64,000 nucleotides of DNA, taken from assembly GCA_945859605.1 (NCBI GenBank), contig OX243811.1, forward strand, positions 65,857,395 to 65,921,394, given 5' to 3'. The position numbers and the translations under genes were made by a program. Shown piece by piece: positions 36,123 to 44,229 of the stretch (its first letter is position 1; the number at the start of each line of letters is the position of its first letter). The DNA is from Lumbricus rubellus (taxonomy: Eukaryota; Annelida; Clitellata; Crassiclitellata; Lumbricidae). The notes below the pieces were generated by a model. It was not told the DNA's origin, did no database searches, and was given only the letters and a program-made list of their open reading frames with translations.

Positions 36123-36379
36123 AGATCGTCATAACTTCATCTTGCAGATTCTTATAAGTACATCTAATAGCACGATGTTTTCCCCTGCGTTGTGACAGTC
36201 CCTGTACAATATTGTCTAAGTGCGACTATATCAACTTTAGTAATTCTAACAAGCAAATTGGTTGATTGTTAAATTTCTGTTTTCTTTAGGTGTTTGGTCT
36301 TCTTGACTGGACGCACTGTGAGCAGCATTTCCAGCGGTGGCTGCTCGTCAGATATCCTCCCAACTTTCAGCTGTTTTGA
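17121..36379 (+). CDS. TPP2: Tripeptidyl-peptidase II (subtilisin-family exopeptidase)
   Basis: TPP2 is a giant cytosolic serine protease that removes tripeptides from free N-termini downstream of the proteasome. I read 28 exons: 17121-17282, 17652-17780, 18615-18815, 19691-19815, 20500-20594, 21019-21084, 21729-21883, 22144-22220, 22807-22934, 23236-23335, 23798-23931, 24546-24676, 25984-26161, 26726-26883, 27455-27531, 28159-28265, 28806-28960, 29243-29359, 29769-29869, 30486-30723, 31376-31620, 32248-32326, 32740-32954, 33537-33642, 34111-34241, 34773-34959, 35377-35496, 36290-36379. They sum to 3807 nt, 1268 residues, close to the 1249 of human TPP2. Catalytic residues are D43 (VLDTGVDPG), H262 (GAHGTHVA), N360 (SSAGNNGP) and S447 (GTSMSSPNA). 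The end is the family-typical [13 protein letters not shown]. All junctions are GT-AG except the GC donor at 26884. Start context AAGATGG is strong. Exon 23 has an Asn/Ser-rich insert. Exon edges were placed by eye. Confidence 0.97.
18236..18314. mobile_element. 79-bp TTAA-flanked MITE, family A (TPP2 intron 2)
   Basis: Ends are TTAACCCTTTAATGCC and the inverted GGCATTAAAGGGTTAA. A second copy lies in opposite orientation at 21131-21201. TTAA plus CCCTTT termini are typical of piggyBac-type MITEs. Confidence 0.8.
18866..19072 (+). mobile_element. LINE 3' end (CR1/L2-like), TPP2 intron 3
   Basis: The frame near 18870-19023 matches the C-terminus of the LINE at 25085-25693 (FS-x-x-x-x-P-x-x-x-G then LRTVFFSR...ESAPE). 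It is followed by the shared untranslated tail and a short (ATGA)n run ending near 19072. Only the last ~200 bp are present, as expected for 5'-truncated retrotransposition. Confidence 0.75.
20075..20160 (-). mobile_element. Divergent tRNA-derived SINE head, TPP2 intron 4
   Basis: The minus strand reads a GATGCGGCGGTGTAGCAG A-box region and an AGTTCGAATCGACC B-box. The tail toward 19950 is too decayed to delimit. Confidence 0.6.
21131..21201. mobile_element. 71-bp TTAA-flanked MITE, family A (TPP2 intron 6)
   Basis: TTAACCCTTTGATGCC at the left is inverted at the right as GGCATCAAAGGGTTAA. The interior GGGAAATCCTATACCCTCC is the reverse complement of the interior of the copy at 18236-18314. 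Confidence 0.8.
23965..24190 (-). mobile_element. Decayed LINE 3' fragment, TPP2 intron 11
   Basis: Starts with the family 3' signature (ATTTATAAAGTGCCTC ... GAAGCACTCCC) on the minus strand. It shows reduced similarity to the 25085-25693 element after that. Confidence 0.5.
24785..25080 (+). mobile_element. LINE 3' end (CR1/L2-like), TPP2 intron 12
   Basis: In one frame, ILVPCFW...[14 protein letters not shown] lines up with LLVPRSR...[14 protein letters not shown] of the neighbouring minus-strand LINE. The frame is broken further on. It ends in an ATTC-rich tail that abuts the tail of the inverted element at 25085. Confidence 0.7.
25085..25693 (-). pseudogene. LINE reverse-transcriptase C-terminal region (CR1/L2-like), TPP2 intron 12
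   Basis: An uninterrupted ~187-residue frame contains [31 protein letters not shown] and [13 protein letters not shown]. These are typical of the region after the reverse-transcriptase core in CR1/L2/Jockey-type LINEs. The 3' tail carries GAGGCGCTATATAAATG and a (GAAT)n repeat. The copy is truncated at its 5' end, but the frame is intact, so the insertion looks fairly recent. It gives the reference sequence for many shorter fragments in this window. Confidence 0.85.
26195..26560 (-). mobile_element. Decayed LINE 3' fragment, TPP2 intron 13
   Basis: It has the tail signature TTTATATAGTGCCACTC and a later GGGAGCCAGTGCAA segment. Both match the 25085-25693 element in the same order, with many substitutions. 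Confidence 0.6.
26577..26658. mobile_element. 82-bp TTAA-flanked MITE, family B (TPP2 intron 13)
   Basis: TTAACACGTTGACCGCC at the left and GGCGGTCAATGTGTTAA at the right are near-perfect inverted repeats. The interior is about 90 percent like the copy at 11851-11932 by eye. Confidence 0.75.
26884..26889 (+). promoter_or_regulatory. Non-canonical GC splice donor of TPP2 intron 14
   Basis: Exon 14 ends ...ACTGAG and is followed by GCAAGC rather than GT. The next exon begins after a normal CCAG acceptor at 27454 and continues the protein in phase 0. The flanking AG|GCAAG fits the known consensus of GC-AG introns. Confidence 0.85.
26965..27130 (-). mobile_element. LINE 3' fragment with (ATTGT)n tail, TPP2 intron 14
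   Basis: A TATTGTATTGTATTGTATC run is followed by TTTATGTAGTGCC...CAGAGGCGCTTTC, the shared 3' signature. A sister copy with the same tail lies at 35011-35095. Confidence 0.6.
27200..27380. repeat. Degenerate TTACCTTAACTTA repeat
   Basis: Irregular TTAACTT/TTACCTT units run for about 170 bp in TPP2 intron 14. Confidence 0.7.
28305..28640 (-). mobile_element. Decayed LINE 3' fragment, TPP2 intron 16
   Basis: A CATTCACC tail and TTCTGTAGCACATCTTCAAG...AGAAGCACTCCC signature are followed by GGGAGCCAATTCCAGA. That order matches the 25085-25693 element. Confidence 0.6.
29385..29580 (-). mobile_element. LINE 3' fragment with (ATTC)n tail, TPP2 intron 18
   Basis: About ten ATTC repeats are followed by TTTATGTAGCACCTC...GAGGTGCTTCCGAC, the family signature on the minus strand. 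Confidence 0.7.
31205..31360. repeat. Degenerate CATTGTCCTATATCT repeat
   Basis: CATTGTCCTATCT-type units recur six or more times just before TPP2 exon 21. They supply a pyrimidine-rich tract near its acceptor. Confidence 0.65.
32100..32247. repeat. Degenerate GTTGTTTGATTGATT repeat
   Basis: GTTGTTTGATTGATTG units repeat up to the acceptor of TPP2 exon 22, so the splice site lies at the edge of a tandem repeat. Confidence 0.7.
33670..33770 (-). mobile_element. LINE 3' fragment, TPP2 intron 24
   Basis: The CATTCATTC tail, TTACATGGCGTCCCTTCAAG and CAGGAGCACTCCCAGCCCAGCC match the shared LINE 3' signature. Confidence 0.6.
33914..34100. repeat. ~35-bp tandem repeat in TPP2 intron 24
   Basis: About five copies of a unit holding TATAATTATGTATATAATTA followed by TGATATCATG occur. 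The array ends about 10 bp before the acceptor of exon 25, which begins at 34111. Confidence 0.85.
35011..35095 (-). mobile_element. LINE 3' fragment with (ATTGT)n tail, TPP2 intron 26
   Basis: Same (ATTGT)n tail and TTTATGTAGAGCCACTC signature as the copy at 26965-27130. Confidence 0.55.
35935..36145. repeat. (ATT)n microsatellite interleaved with a 24-bp repeat
   Basis: Three copies of AAAGATCGTCATAACTTCAT are separated by long ATT tracts, and two copies of ATAACAGTCGG lie between them. All are in the last TPP2 intron. Confidence 0.8.
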
Positions 36380-39300
36380 TTATAATTGATTATAATATCG
36401 ATTATAATATCGTTATAATATCGATTATTATAATATCGCATGACTTGAGAGGCAACCGTCTGGATCGGTTTGCTTCTTCAGATAGAAAAATCTAAGTTTT
36501 TACTAAGTATTTTGGATATTTTAGGTCTTTGCCTCCTTTCTGTTTTGGAGAATATAAAGCTGGATTTCTCCTAATGACCTTTTTATGATGTTCTGCTTCG
36601 ATCTTTTTAAATGTATTTTATGCATTTCTGTGAAAGATTTGATCGATTTTGCAACTGTTAACGAGTGTTTAGCCAGTGGAAATTTCCGCTGGTTGGTTTG
36701 GGTGCGTGTTGTTTCGATAACTGTGTTTCTGCTTTACTTAAATTGAAAAAGATGGGTGAAGAGCATTTTCAAATTGTATCCTATGTAGATAAATTGTAAT
36801 TAAAATTCAACTGATCTTGTATCCATTCAACATCCTCAAGATTTAGACAAGCATATCTGAGCAAGAACTGCGGTTGAAACACAAATCCATTGGTTTTTGT
36901 TTTTCCTAGTTTTTTTTAGTACGGCATCCTAGTGGGTCACTGCTTTCGTGTAAAGGGATTTATGATCTAATGTTGTGCCAAAGAAATTTGGTATCTGGGT
37001 GTCTATGGTATTATACAGCTGAGCTACAATGCATGCAGAATTTTCTTTTAAAGAAGCCTTTGTACCTCTTCAATTTCTCTATTACAGCAACTCCAATGCT
37101 AGCACAGTACTCTATAAGAGACCAAAGCAGTTTGTGGTGAAGTGTTGTAGAAATTTCATGTTTTAAATAAATTCTTTTAATCCTGTTGCAATATGCACAA
37201 CTTTTAAAGATATCTATTAAATTCATAAAAGTTATCAACGTTGTCCAGACAGTTAAAGAAATGTGTTAATCACCTAACTTAACTTTATGTTCATGGAAGT
37301 AACTGGGACATTAATATCTAATAATTATTGAAATGAAGAACATGGGTATTTTTGTTGAGATATCGAAATGTAAATTTCTCAGTTTTTAACTGTTTATCAG
37401 AAGTGCTTCAGTGCAAAAGAAATTTAATATATTAAAAACTAAAAAACAAGTTCCTCCTCTTGCCCCTCTGTTCAGGCGCCTATGAGTGTAGAGTATGGGT
37501 GTGATCCCCCATTAAGATGGTTACTGTGTGGTGACATAGAGAAGTCCTTTACTCACAATTGCTCAACACCATTGACTAATACATGTATAATAATAATTAT
37601 ATATGCAAGGCCAGGCCATTTGCCTGCTTGTTTATCAGGTTTTCTGTAAGAAAGTGCCAATAAATATTGCTACCTATCATGCAGTCTCGGTCGTAATGTC
37701 TTCATCTAATATTATTATGCTGACGTTTGTTCAAAAATGCTTGCCGACGGTTAATAAACTGCTGCACGCCTTCTTGCCTTTATTTCGATGTTTTCCTCAT
37801 TTCATTTGTTGTTTTAGTTTCTGGATTTTGAGTTTGATTGGTTTGTGTTGTCTTGTTTTTTCAAACGGGTAAGTTTGGTAGACCATGGATTTCAGATCTT
37901 GCCGGTTTCTAAGGAAAATTGCTTGACTGTTTTTGTGTGTGTGAATTTTTCTGCAGTTTTTACAGTTACGGTGTGCTCAGATTGTAGATTAATGCTGTCG
38001 ACGTCAGCTTGCACATGTATAGCTATCAGATGTGTAATACAAGTACAGTTACATTGCAGACTTTATTCACTTTCAAACGTATCATTTTCACTTACGAACG
38101 CAAACTTGCAGTGATGCGCTGATACAGACATATCCATCGAATGCACGTGTCACCTCCCGGATTTTATCTGGTACCAGAACGAACAGGACAGCTTTGGCTA
38201 TTGTGGACTTGATTTGATGTAGCACTGGTGATGCTGGTCTTTGTGACGTGACTTTTTGTGGGTGCCGAGAAATTCTCGTGGACTTTACATTACTTACATT
38301 TACATCACATGTGAATAACTGGTATCTGCTTTGAGACTGAGATTTACCCTGATGGCTGTTGTGTTGATTTCATGTCTATGATAGTCAAAGCTGTCCAATA
38401 AATTGATGTTGATATTCCTTGTATCTCATTGGTTTAAGAAATTACAATATTTACATCCATACACAGTTGTTAACAAAAACAATACTCTGCGAGACTCATA
38501 TAGTTTTAAGTTCTGTCCAAATTTTTTAAAAATATTATTATTCTTTAAGAATAACATAATCCAGATTTATGCTATGATACACGCATACACTGCAAACCTT
38601 GTGTCAAATCCCTGTTTTTGTTTTATTTGTGCTTCTAGCTAGTCTCTATTTCATCCTGTTGTTGCTTTCTTGGTTCTCTAACCACTTTATGGTCTGTTGT
38701 GCTGGAAAATAGGAAAATTTGTTACTTCAAACTGCATGTAAGAAAACGAACAATCCTTCTGTATTATGTTTTCACCGTGTGTACTTTTCGGGCATACTAT
38801 GCTGCATCGTCCCTGTTATTGACAATTTCATTGCATATTATTTTTTGGGGCTTGGTAGTACTTCGCTAGTGTTTCACAATATTTATTACTTCACTGTCTT
38901 TATATCACAATAATTATAGTTTTGTTAGTCTAACACAATAGTTTTTACTATCAATATTAGCAGTAGTATTATGTTATTATTATTAATACTATTATAATTT
39001 TTAAGTAATAGTAGTTTGCTTATTATTTTCTCTCTCACTTGCATTAACACTCACTTTATCGATATTAGAAATGCATTGCATTTCTCTGTTACAACACCTG
39101 CAATTTTGGAGTGCTTCTTTTATGTCTCTGTGCTTTTTTCATGAGTTAACTTCAAATATTAAGCTAAATTAGAATACTGGCAAACTCAGTTGAAATATTA
39201 GTAGGCCGAATTTTGCTGTCTTAACAAACTTTGTGATTTCCAGAACTTTGTATTACTGTTTTGCAATTTATGGACGTCAGAGCCTCTTTTTGCGTGGTCC

Positions 39301-39770
39301 ACTTCGCTCGTTTGACCTGTGACTTGATGTTCATCTTTTCCCTTAGCTTTTGTTCAACCTCTCGTTATCAGTGTGCATTTCGTGTATCTAATGTTCATCT
39401 ATCTGATTACAGTAATGTATATTTACAGCACTTAATCCCAGTTAAAGGAGACTTCTGTATGGTTCCTGACTCTGTAACATGCTACACTAATTAATCGTTT
39501 ATTTAATTGGACTCCACTATTTTACGCAGTAAAGAGCTATGTACGCCGGTCTGAGCGACAAATAGTATTTATGTCTATGCGGAATAAATTTTATTCAGCT
39601 CAAGTTTTGACTTCGTATTCTTTTTATAAAACTGTTTCAATGGAAGTTCATGATGACCCAAGAACAGTGCAAAGTTGTTCTTAGCCTAAAGTGTGCCTGG
39701 ACGGTTATGGACGGCTTCCAGGCACTTAAAGCCTATTTTAAAATCTGATCACCGTCCAGGTCCGTCCTGC
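36380..39770 (+). other. TPP2 3' flank, probable long 3' untranslated region
   Basis: No recognisable coding exon was found in 3.4 kb. The sequence is T-rich. AATAAA occurs near 37660, 38397 and 39583, so alternative polyadenylation is possible. A stretch around 38220-38310 matches, inverted, part of 15690-15780, which suggests a dispersed repeat. Positions 39690-39770 carry a GGACGG-containing hairpin related to 46390-46510. Confidence 0.4.
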
Positions 39771-39773
39771 CAC

Positions 39774-40010
39774 TTTGTATGTGCACTTGTTATAGACTTA
39801 TAGCGCCCCTTCAAGCTCTCTCTCTCTCTCTTTCTCCTCAGAGGCGCTCCCGATGCAGAACGGGCACTGCATCGGAGTTTCACGCCGAAGCGCTGAGCAA
39901 TTGTAAGTGAAGGACTTTCCCAAGGTCCTTACGCGGGGAGGTGGATTCGAACCTCGGACCTTCCGGCTCCAAGGCAACGACGCCACCACTAGACCACCGC
40001 GCCCCACTTA
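39774..40010 (-). mobile_element. tRNA-derived SINE
   Basis: Third clear copy of the family. A (CT)n expansion is present near 39815-39835, and the minus-strand B-box GGTTCGAATCCACC lies near 39940-39955. It carries the head, body and GTGCACATAC tail in the usual order. Confidence 0.85.
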
Positions 40011-40855
40011 TTTGGCCCGCAGGGAAAGGTAAGGAGCGTCCGTATAACTTTTGTTCTGTTTGAAATGTCTGGCCATCATGTGTACTATGAATTTTTCTTT
40101 AAGACTAAAATTTCATTTCGAATTTCTTACTTCTGGCCAAGATATTGGCAAAAAACCTTGGGTGGGTACTTTTTTATGACCCACCCTATGGACCCACCAT
40201 GTGTGCGTGCGCGCATGCGCGCGCGTGTGTAGTAAATATAAGATTCTATGGCATACGTGATGGCGAAGTTTGTGCAGCCTTCCTGTTGGGCATGAATGTG
40301 GTTAAGTTCGTGCACATTGATATGTATTATATTAACTGGATAAGTAACGCTTCGTATAGTGCTCCATGGCCGACAGCGAATCAGTCGCGACTTCCGCTAT
40401 GGGCAGCGTGTGCTTGTGCCTATGTAAACACATGTTAAATTCGTCAACTTTGAAGGCAATTTTCAAGAAATCTGGTCATTGGCCGCTAAATACAGTTACG
40501 TTGATTGTTTTGTATGCCACTCAACTCAAAAACCCTAGGCTGGTTTTAAACAATTCTGGGTAAACGTGTATTTTAGCGTAATTAATTATTTTCACGTTTC
40601 TAACGACACAAAAAGCGCCGTAAATTATTCCTAATGACTTGCAATGGTCTAACTAATCTAACAGCACACTTAAAATTTCGTAAGAATACGAATATTTACA
40701 GAAAATATGTTTTTAAAATGTCACATTTCCCATGCGAAATCGACGTTCGAATCGCCATTGAACCACAACATCTAACCGGAAGTTGTGGTACGCGCCAAAC
40801 CATCGACGTATATGCGACTATAAAATATAACGTGTAGGCCTACGTCAAGACTTCG
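40011..40855. other. Intergenic stretch, no gene recognised
   Basis: It includes a GTGTGCGTGCGCGCATGCGCGC alternating stretch at about 40200-40228 (a potential Z-DNA former). Several short frames lack any known domain. Confidence 0.4.
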
Positions 40856-40857
40856 GT

Positions 40858-41110
40858 CCTAAGTTAAAAATGAGAAATGGAAGCTGGATGAAGGTATTTC
40901 TAGATGTGAAATAGAAGCCGGATTGATGGGGAAAACGCTCAAGTGATCGAAGCTGGATGAGGGTATTTTTATATCTGAAAGAGAAGCTGGTTTGACGAAA
41001 ATAACGGGCAGAAATAGAAGCTGGGGTAATAAAAATAATCAAGCTCAAATTGGAGCTGGATTGATGAAAAATAGTTATTATTGCAACAGAAGTTGGATTC
41101 CAAAAGCAAC
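40858..41110. repeat. Degenerate AGAAGCTGGATTGATGA repeat, block 1
   Basis: About six variants of AGAAGCTGGATTGATGA(A)n occur at 30-45-bp spacing. A second block of the same family lies at 44465-44910. Confidence 0.7.
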
Positions 41111-41220
41111 TGATGCAATTGGAAAAGCTGGACTTTTACATACTTATTTATTAATATATGCTTGCCTCGCGCCACTTCCGGAAAGGGTCGCAATTGAACA
41201 ACAACTTGGATCGGCGGCTT

Positions 41221-42140
41221 GTTACAATTCAATACAATTCACTTTATTGCAACCAGAAAACAAGAAAACAATAAAAGTACAAAACATGCATGCATTGGCT
41301 ACAAAGGGGGGCCCAAAAGGGATGGACATCCCGCTGGGAAGGGTCACCCAAGTAAAAAAGTCCCAAGAAAAATTAATCAAGATAGCTTAAAAGAAAGAGA
41401 CTAAAACAAATTAGGTGATGACAGATTGCAGAAAAGCTTATATTGTCAAGAGCATATAGAGAAACAAACTTAACTAAGTACTTAACTAAAATCTTAACTA
41501 CACATGGTCATGTGCACTTCAAGTAGCATTAGTGGAGGAGAGTAGAAGAACACGAAGTTTCTTTTTAAATACCTGCAGACTACTCGATTGACGAATGTCA
41601 ATTGGTATTGTGTTCCATACTTTAGTGCCATAAGATTTAATAGTAAACCGCCTAGTATTAGATTGAGCTTTGACAGGGCGAAAAGCAGATGAATTCCTAG
41701 TGAAATGCGAATGGATGTCAGAGGCGTGAGGGAGGTAACCTTGGAATACCGAAGGAAGGAGACCGTGTTCGAGTCGAAAAAAGAACTCGCTAATTTGGAG
41801 ATCCTTTATCTGGTCAATTTTCAGGAGATGAAGTTCATTAAAGGAAGGGCCAGTGTGTTCCCGTTTACGAATACCCGCAATTATACGAACAGCCCTCTTC
41901 TGTAAGATTACAAGTTTATGAAGCCTGGATTCGTATGTCGATGCCCAAACAAGGTTGCAATATGTGAGGTAGGGGTAGACAAGGGTATAATACAAATTCA
42001 TTCTAATTGTCTTTGGCAAGATATAAGCAACGCGGGAAATAATACCAATATTTTTAGCAATTTTAGTTGCAATTTGATTAATATGAACTTTCCAGGTCAA
42101 ATGTTGATCTATATGCACACCTAAGAATTTTACGACAAGA
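41221..42140 (-). pseudogene. LINE reverse-transcriptase C-terminal region, second family
   Basis: About 200 residues are open on the minus strand. They contain KFLGVHIDQHLTWKVHI, YPYLTYCNLVWAS, LVILQKRAVRIIAG and a final KVWNTIPIDIRQ. This order is typical of CR1/Jockey-type LINEs just after the catalytic core. The 3' side ends in AATTGTATTGAATTGTAAC near 41221. It is clearly a different family from the element at 25085-25693. It is 5'-truncated, with an intact remaining frame. Confidence 0.85.
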
Positions 42141-42439
42141 TATTACAATGTTTCGATCGAAATCCTTCTTTTTAAGATATTCGAAGTATAATCATACATC
42201 ACTTTGGCAATAACACGTTGACATAAATATTTTAAGACGCTTTTTGTGCGATTATAAGCGTGAAAATAATTACGCTAAACTACACGTTTACCAATCTTTC
42301 CCTTAGTGAGCGATAATCCTAAATTTCAAAGGCTATCAGCATTCCAGTAGCTATATAGTACATTTCAGTGTTCGTGCAGCTTTCAAGTGGATAATGGATG
42401 TGGCATATCCGTGCAGCGTTCCTGTGGACTACATAATAT

Positions 42440-42960
42440 TATATGATAAAGTTCGTGCAGCGTTCCTGTGGACAAAATATATATATGATAAAGTTCGTGC
42501 AGCGTTCCTGTGGACTACAGATATGATAAAGTTCGTGCAACTTTCCTGTGGACTACAGATATGATAAAGTTCGTGCAGCGTTCCTGTGGACTACAAATAT
42601 GATAAAGTTCGTGCAACTTTCCTGTGGACTACAAATATGATAAAGTTCGTGCAACTTTCCTGTGGACTACAGATATGATAAAGTTCGTGCAGCGTTCCTG
42701 TGGACTACATATATATGATAAAGTTCGTGCAGCGTTCCTGTGGACTACAAATATGATAAAGTTCGTGCAACTTTCCTGTGGACTACAGATATGATAAAGT
42801 TCGTGCAGCGTTCCTGTGGACTACATATATATGATAAAGTTCGTGCAGCGTTCCTGTGGACTACAAATATGATAAAGTTCGTGCAACTTTCCTGTGGACT
42901 ACAGATATGATAAAGTTCGTGCAGCGTTCCTGTGGATCACAGATATGGTGAGTTCGTGCA
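42440..42960. repeat. 38-40-bp minisatellite with higher-order units
   Basis: Thirteen or so units of GATAAAGTTCGTGCA followed by TTCCTGTGGACTACA occur. Two alternating core variants are seen (GCAGCGTTCC and GCAACTTTCC). A run of three units (about 42700-42815) is repeated by the next three (about 42815-42930). Degenerate units extend to about 42375 on the left and 42975 on the right. Confidence 0.92.
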
Positions 42961-43489
42961 GCCTTCCTTTGGTTCATGCTGCTGGTCCTGATGAGAGCGA
43001 CCATGCCTTTCGTTTCTTGTCTCGTAGGCCTGCTATATCTTGGAGGTCTATCATGTGTTCCTGTATCTGTCAGGAAAATCATAAACGACATTAATTTGTG
43101 GCATAGGCCTAATAGATGAGTTTAAAAAAATACTGGCTCCGTTACATTAACAGAATCCCTAATAGTCGCAAAAGAGGGAGTCGTCCATAAAAAGATGCTC
43201 ACCAAAAACCTCATTGCAGTATGAGAATTAATTATATGAAAATAACGGTTTCTCCAGTGTAAGGAGATGGTGGGTCGTGGATATAGTTATGCCTGAAAAT
43301 CCACAGCACACTGCAGGATACGAGTCTCAAGTTCAGTGAAGCACTAGACCTAGCCTACTAGACTGAAACTGGCCAAACAGAGGAACAAAGAGTATAATAC
43401 AGGCTTCACACATGGTGAGAGGAAGAACAAGTCAGACACAATACTAATTTATGTTTGAGTAGACCCTCACCCCCACTCCATTGACTACT

Positions 43490-44129
43490 TAGGGTGGGGC
43501 GGAAAAAACCGGACTATTAGTTTTTGCAATTGCATCGCTTGAATAATCAAAGTAATTATCGCCTTAAAACTATCATTAGACAGAAATGTGACGTCGTCCT
43601 ACATCACGGATTACTGCCAGACATTATAGGTCACTCTGGTGACGATTTCACTTTCCAGCAGGATGGAGCACCTGCTCATCGTTCACGAAAAACAATTGCT
43701 TTTCTCACTGCTCACGTTCCAGGCTTTATTGAACCAGAAAATTGGCCACCGAACAGTCCGGACTTGAATCCCGTAGACTATTCGATCTGGGTAATGCTTC
43801 AGCAGCTTGTCGACAGGCAGAGAATTCGAGATATTGAACATTTGAAAGAAGTTCTGACCGCATGCTGGGACGAAATCAACGAGGACACTATCAATCGGGC
43901 TATTGGACAGTTTCGCAAGCGATTATCATTGGTTATCGCAGCAAACGAAGGACATATTGAACATCACTGAAATTTTACAGTTCATTCAATGTTATATTAA
44001 ATGCCAAACCAATGCCATTTTTCTGTGTCATTTCTGTCTAATGATAGTTTTAAGGCGATAATTACTTTGATTATTCAAACGATGCAATTGCAAAAACAAA
44101 TAGTCCGGTTTTTTCTGCGCCACCCTGTA
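43490..44129 (+). mobile_element. Deletion-derivative mariner with ~95-bp inverted repeats
   Basis: Inverted repeats at about 43490-43586 and 44031-44129 share GGACTATTAGTTTTTGCAATTGC and TAATTATCGCCTTAAAACTATC (each shown in two parts of one repeat). The outermost motif is AGGGTGG, and TA lies at the right edge. The element is only about 640 bp and retains the C-terminal part of a transposase (see 43590-43970). An internal deletion joined the left inverted repeat to the 3' half of the gene. It is non-autonomous. Confidence 0.88.
43590..43970 (+). pseudogene. Mariner-type transposase, C-terminal part
   Basis: The frame contains FTFQQDGAPAHRS with the second catalytic Asp, then WPPNSPDLNPVDYSIW with the third. 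Thirty-seven residues lie between the second and third Asp (DD37D-type spacing, counted from the sequence). The first catalytic Asp and the DNA-binding domain are missing. The open frame continues back through the left inverted repeat without an ATG, so no functional enzyme is made. Confidence 0.9.
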
Positions 44130-44229
44130 TATGTCTACTCGTATTGTCATAATCGTTATCTCTAAGCTTCTAAAGCGCTACTTGGAGTAAAGTGCGGGCA
44201 CCAGCTTATTCACGAGCGCTGCTACTTAC

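Noticed and set aside
42440..42960. CRISPR-like array
   Set aside because: Units are directly adjacent with no unique spacers, in a eukaryotic genome: a minisatellite.
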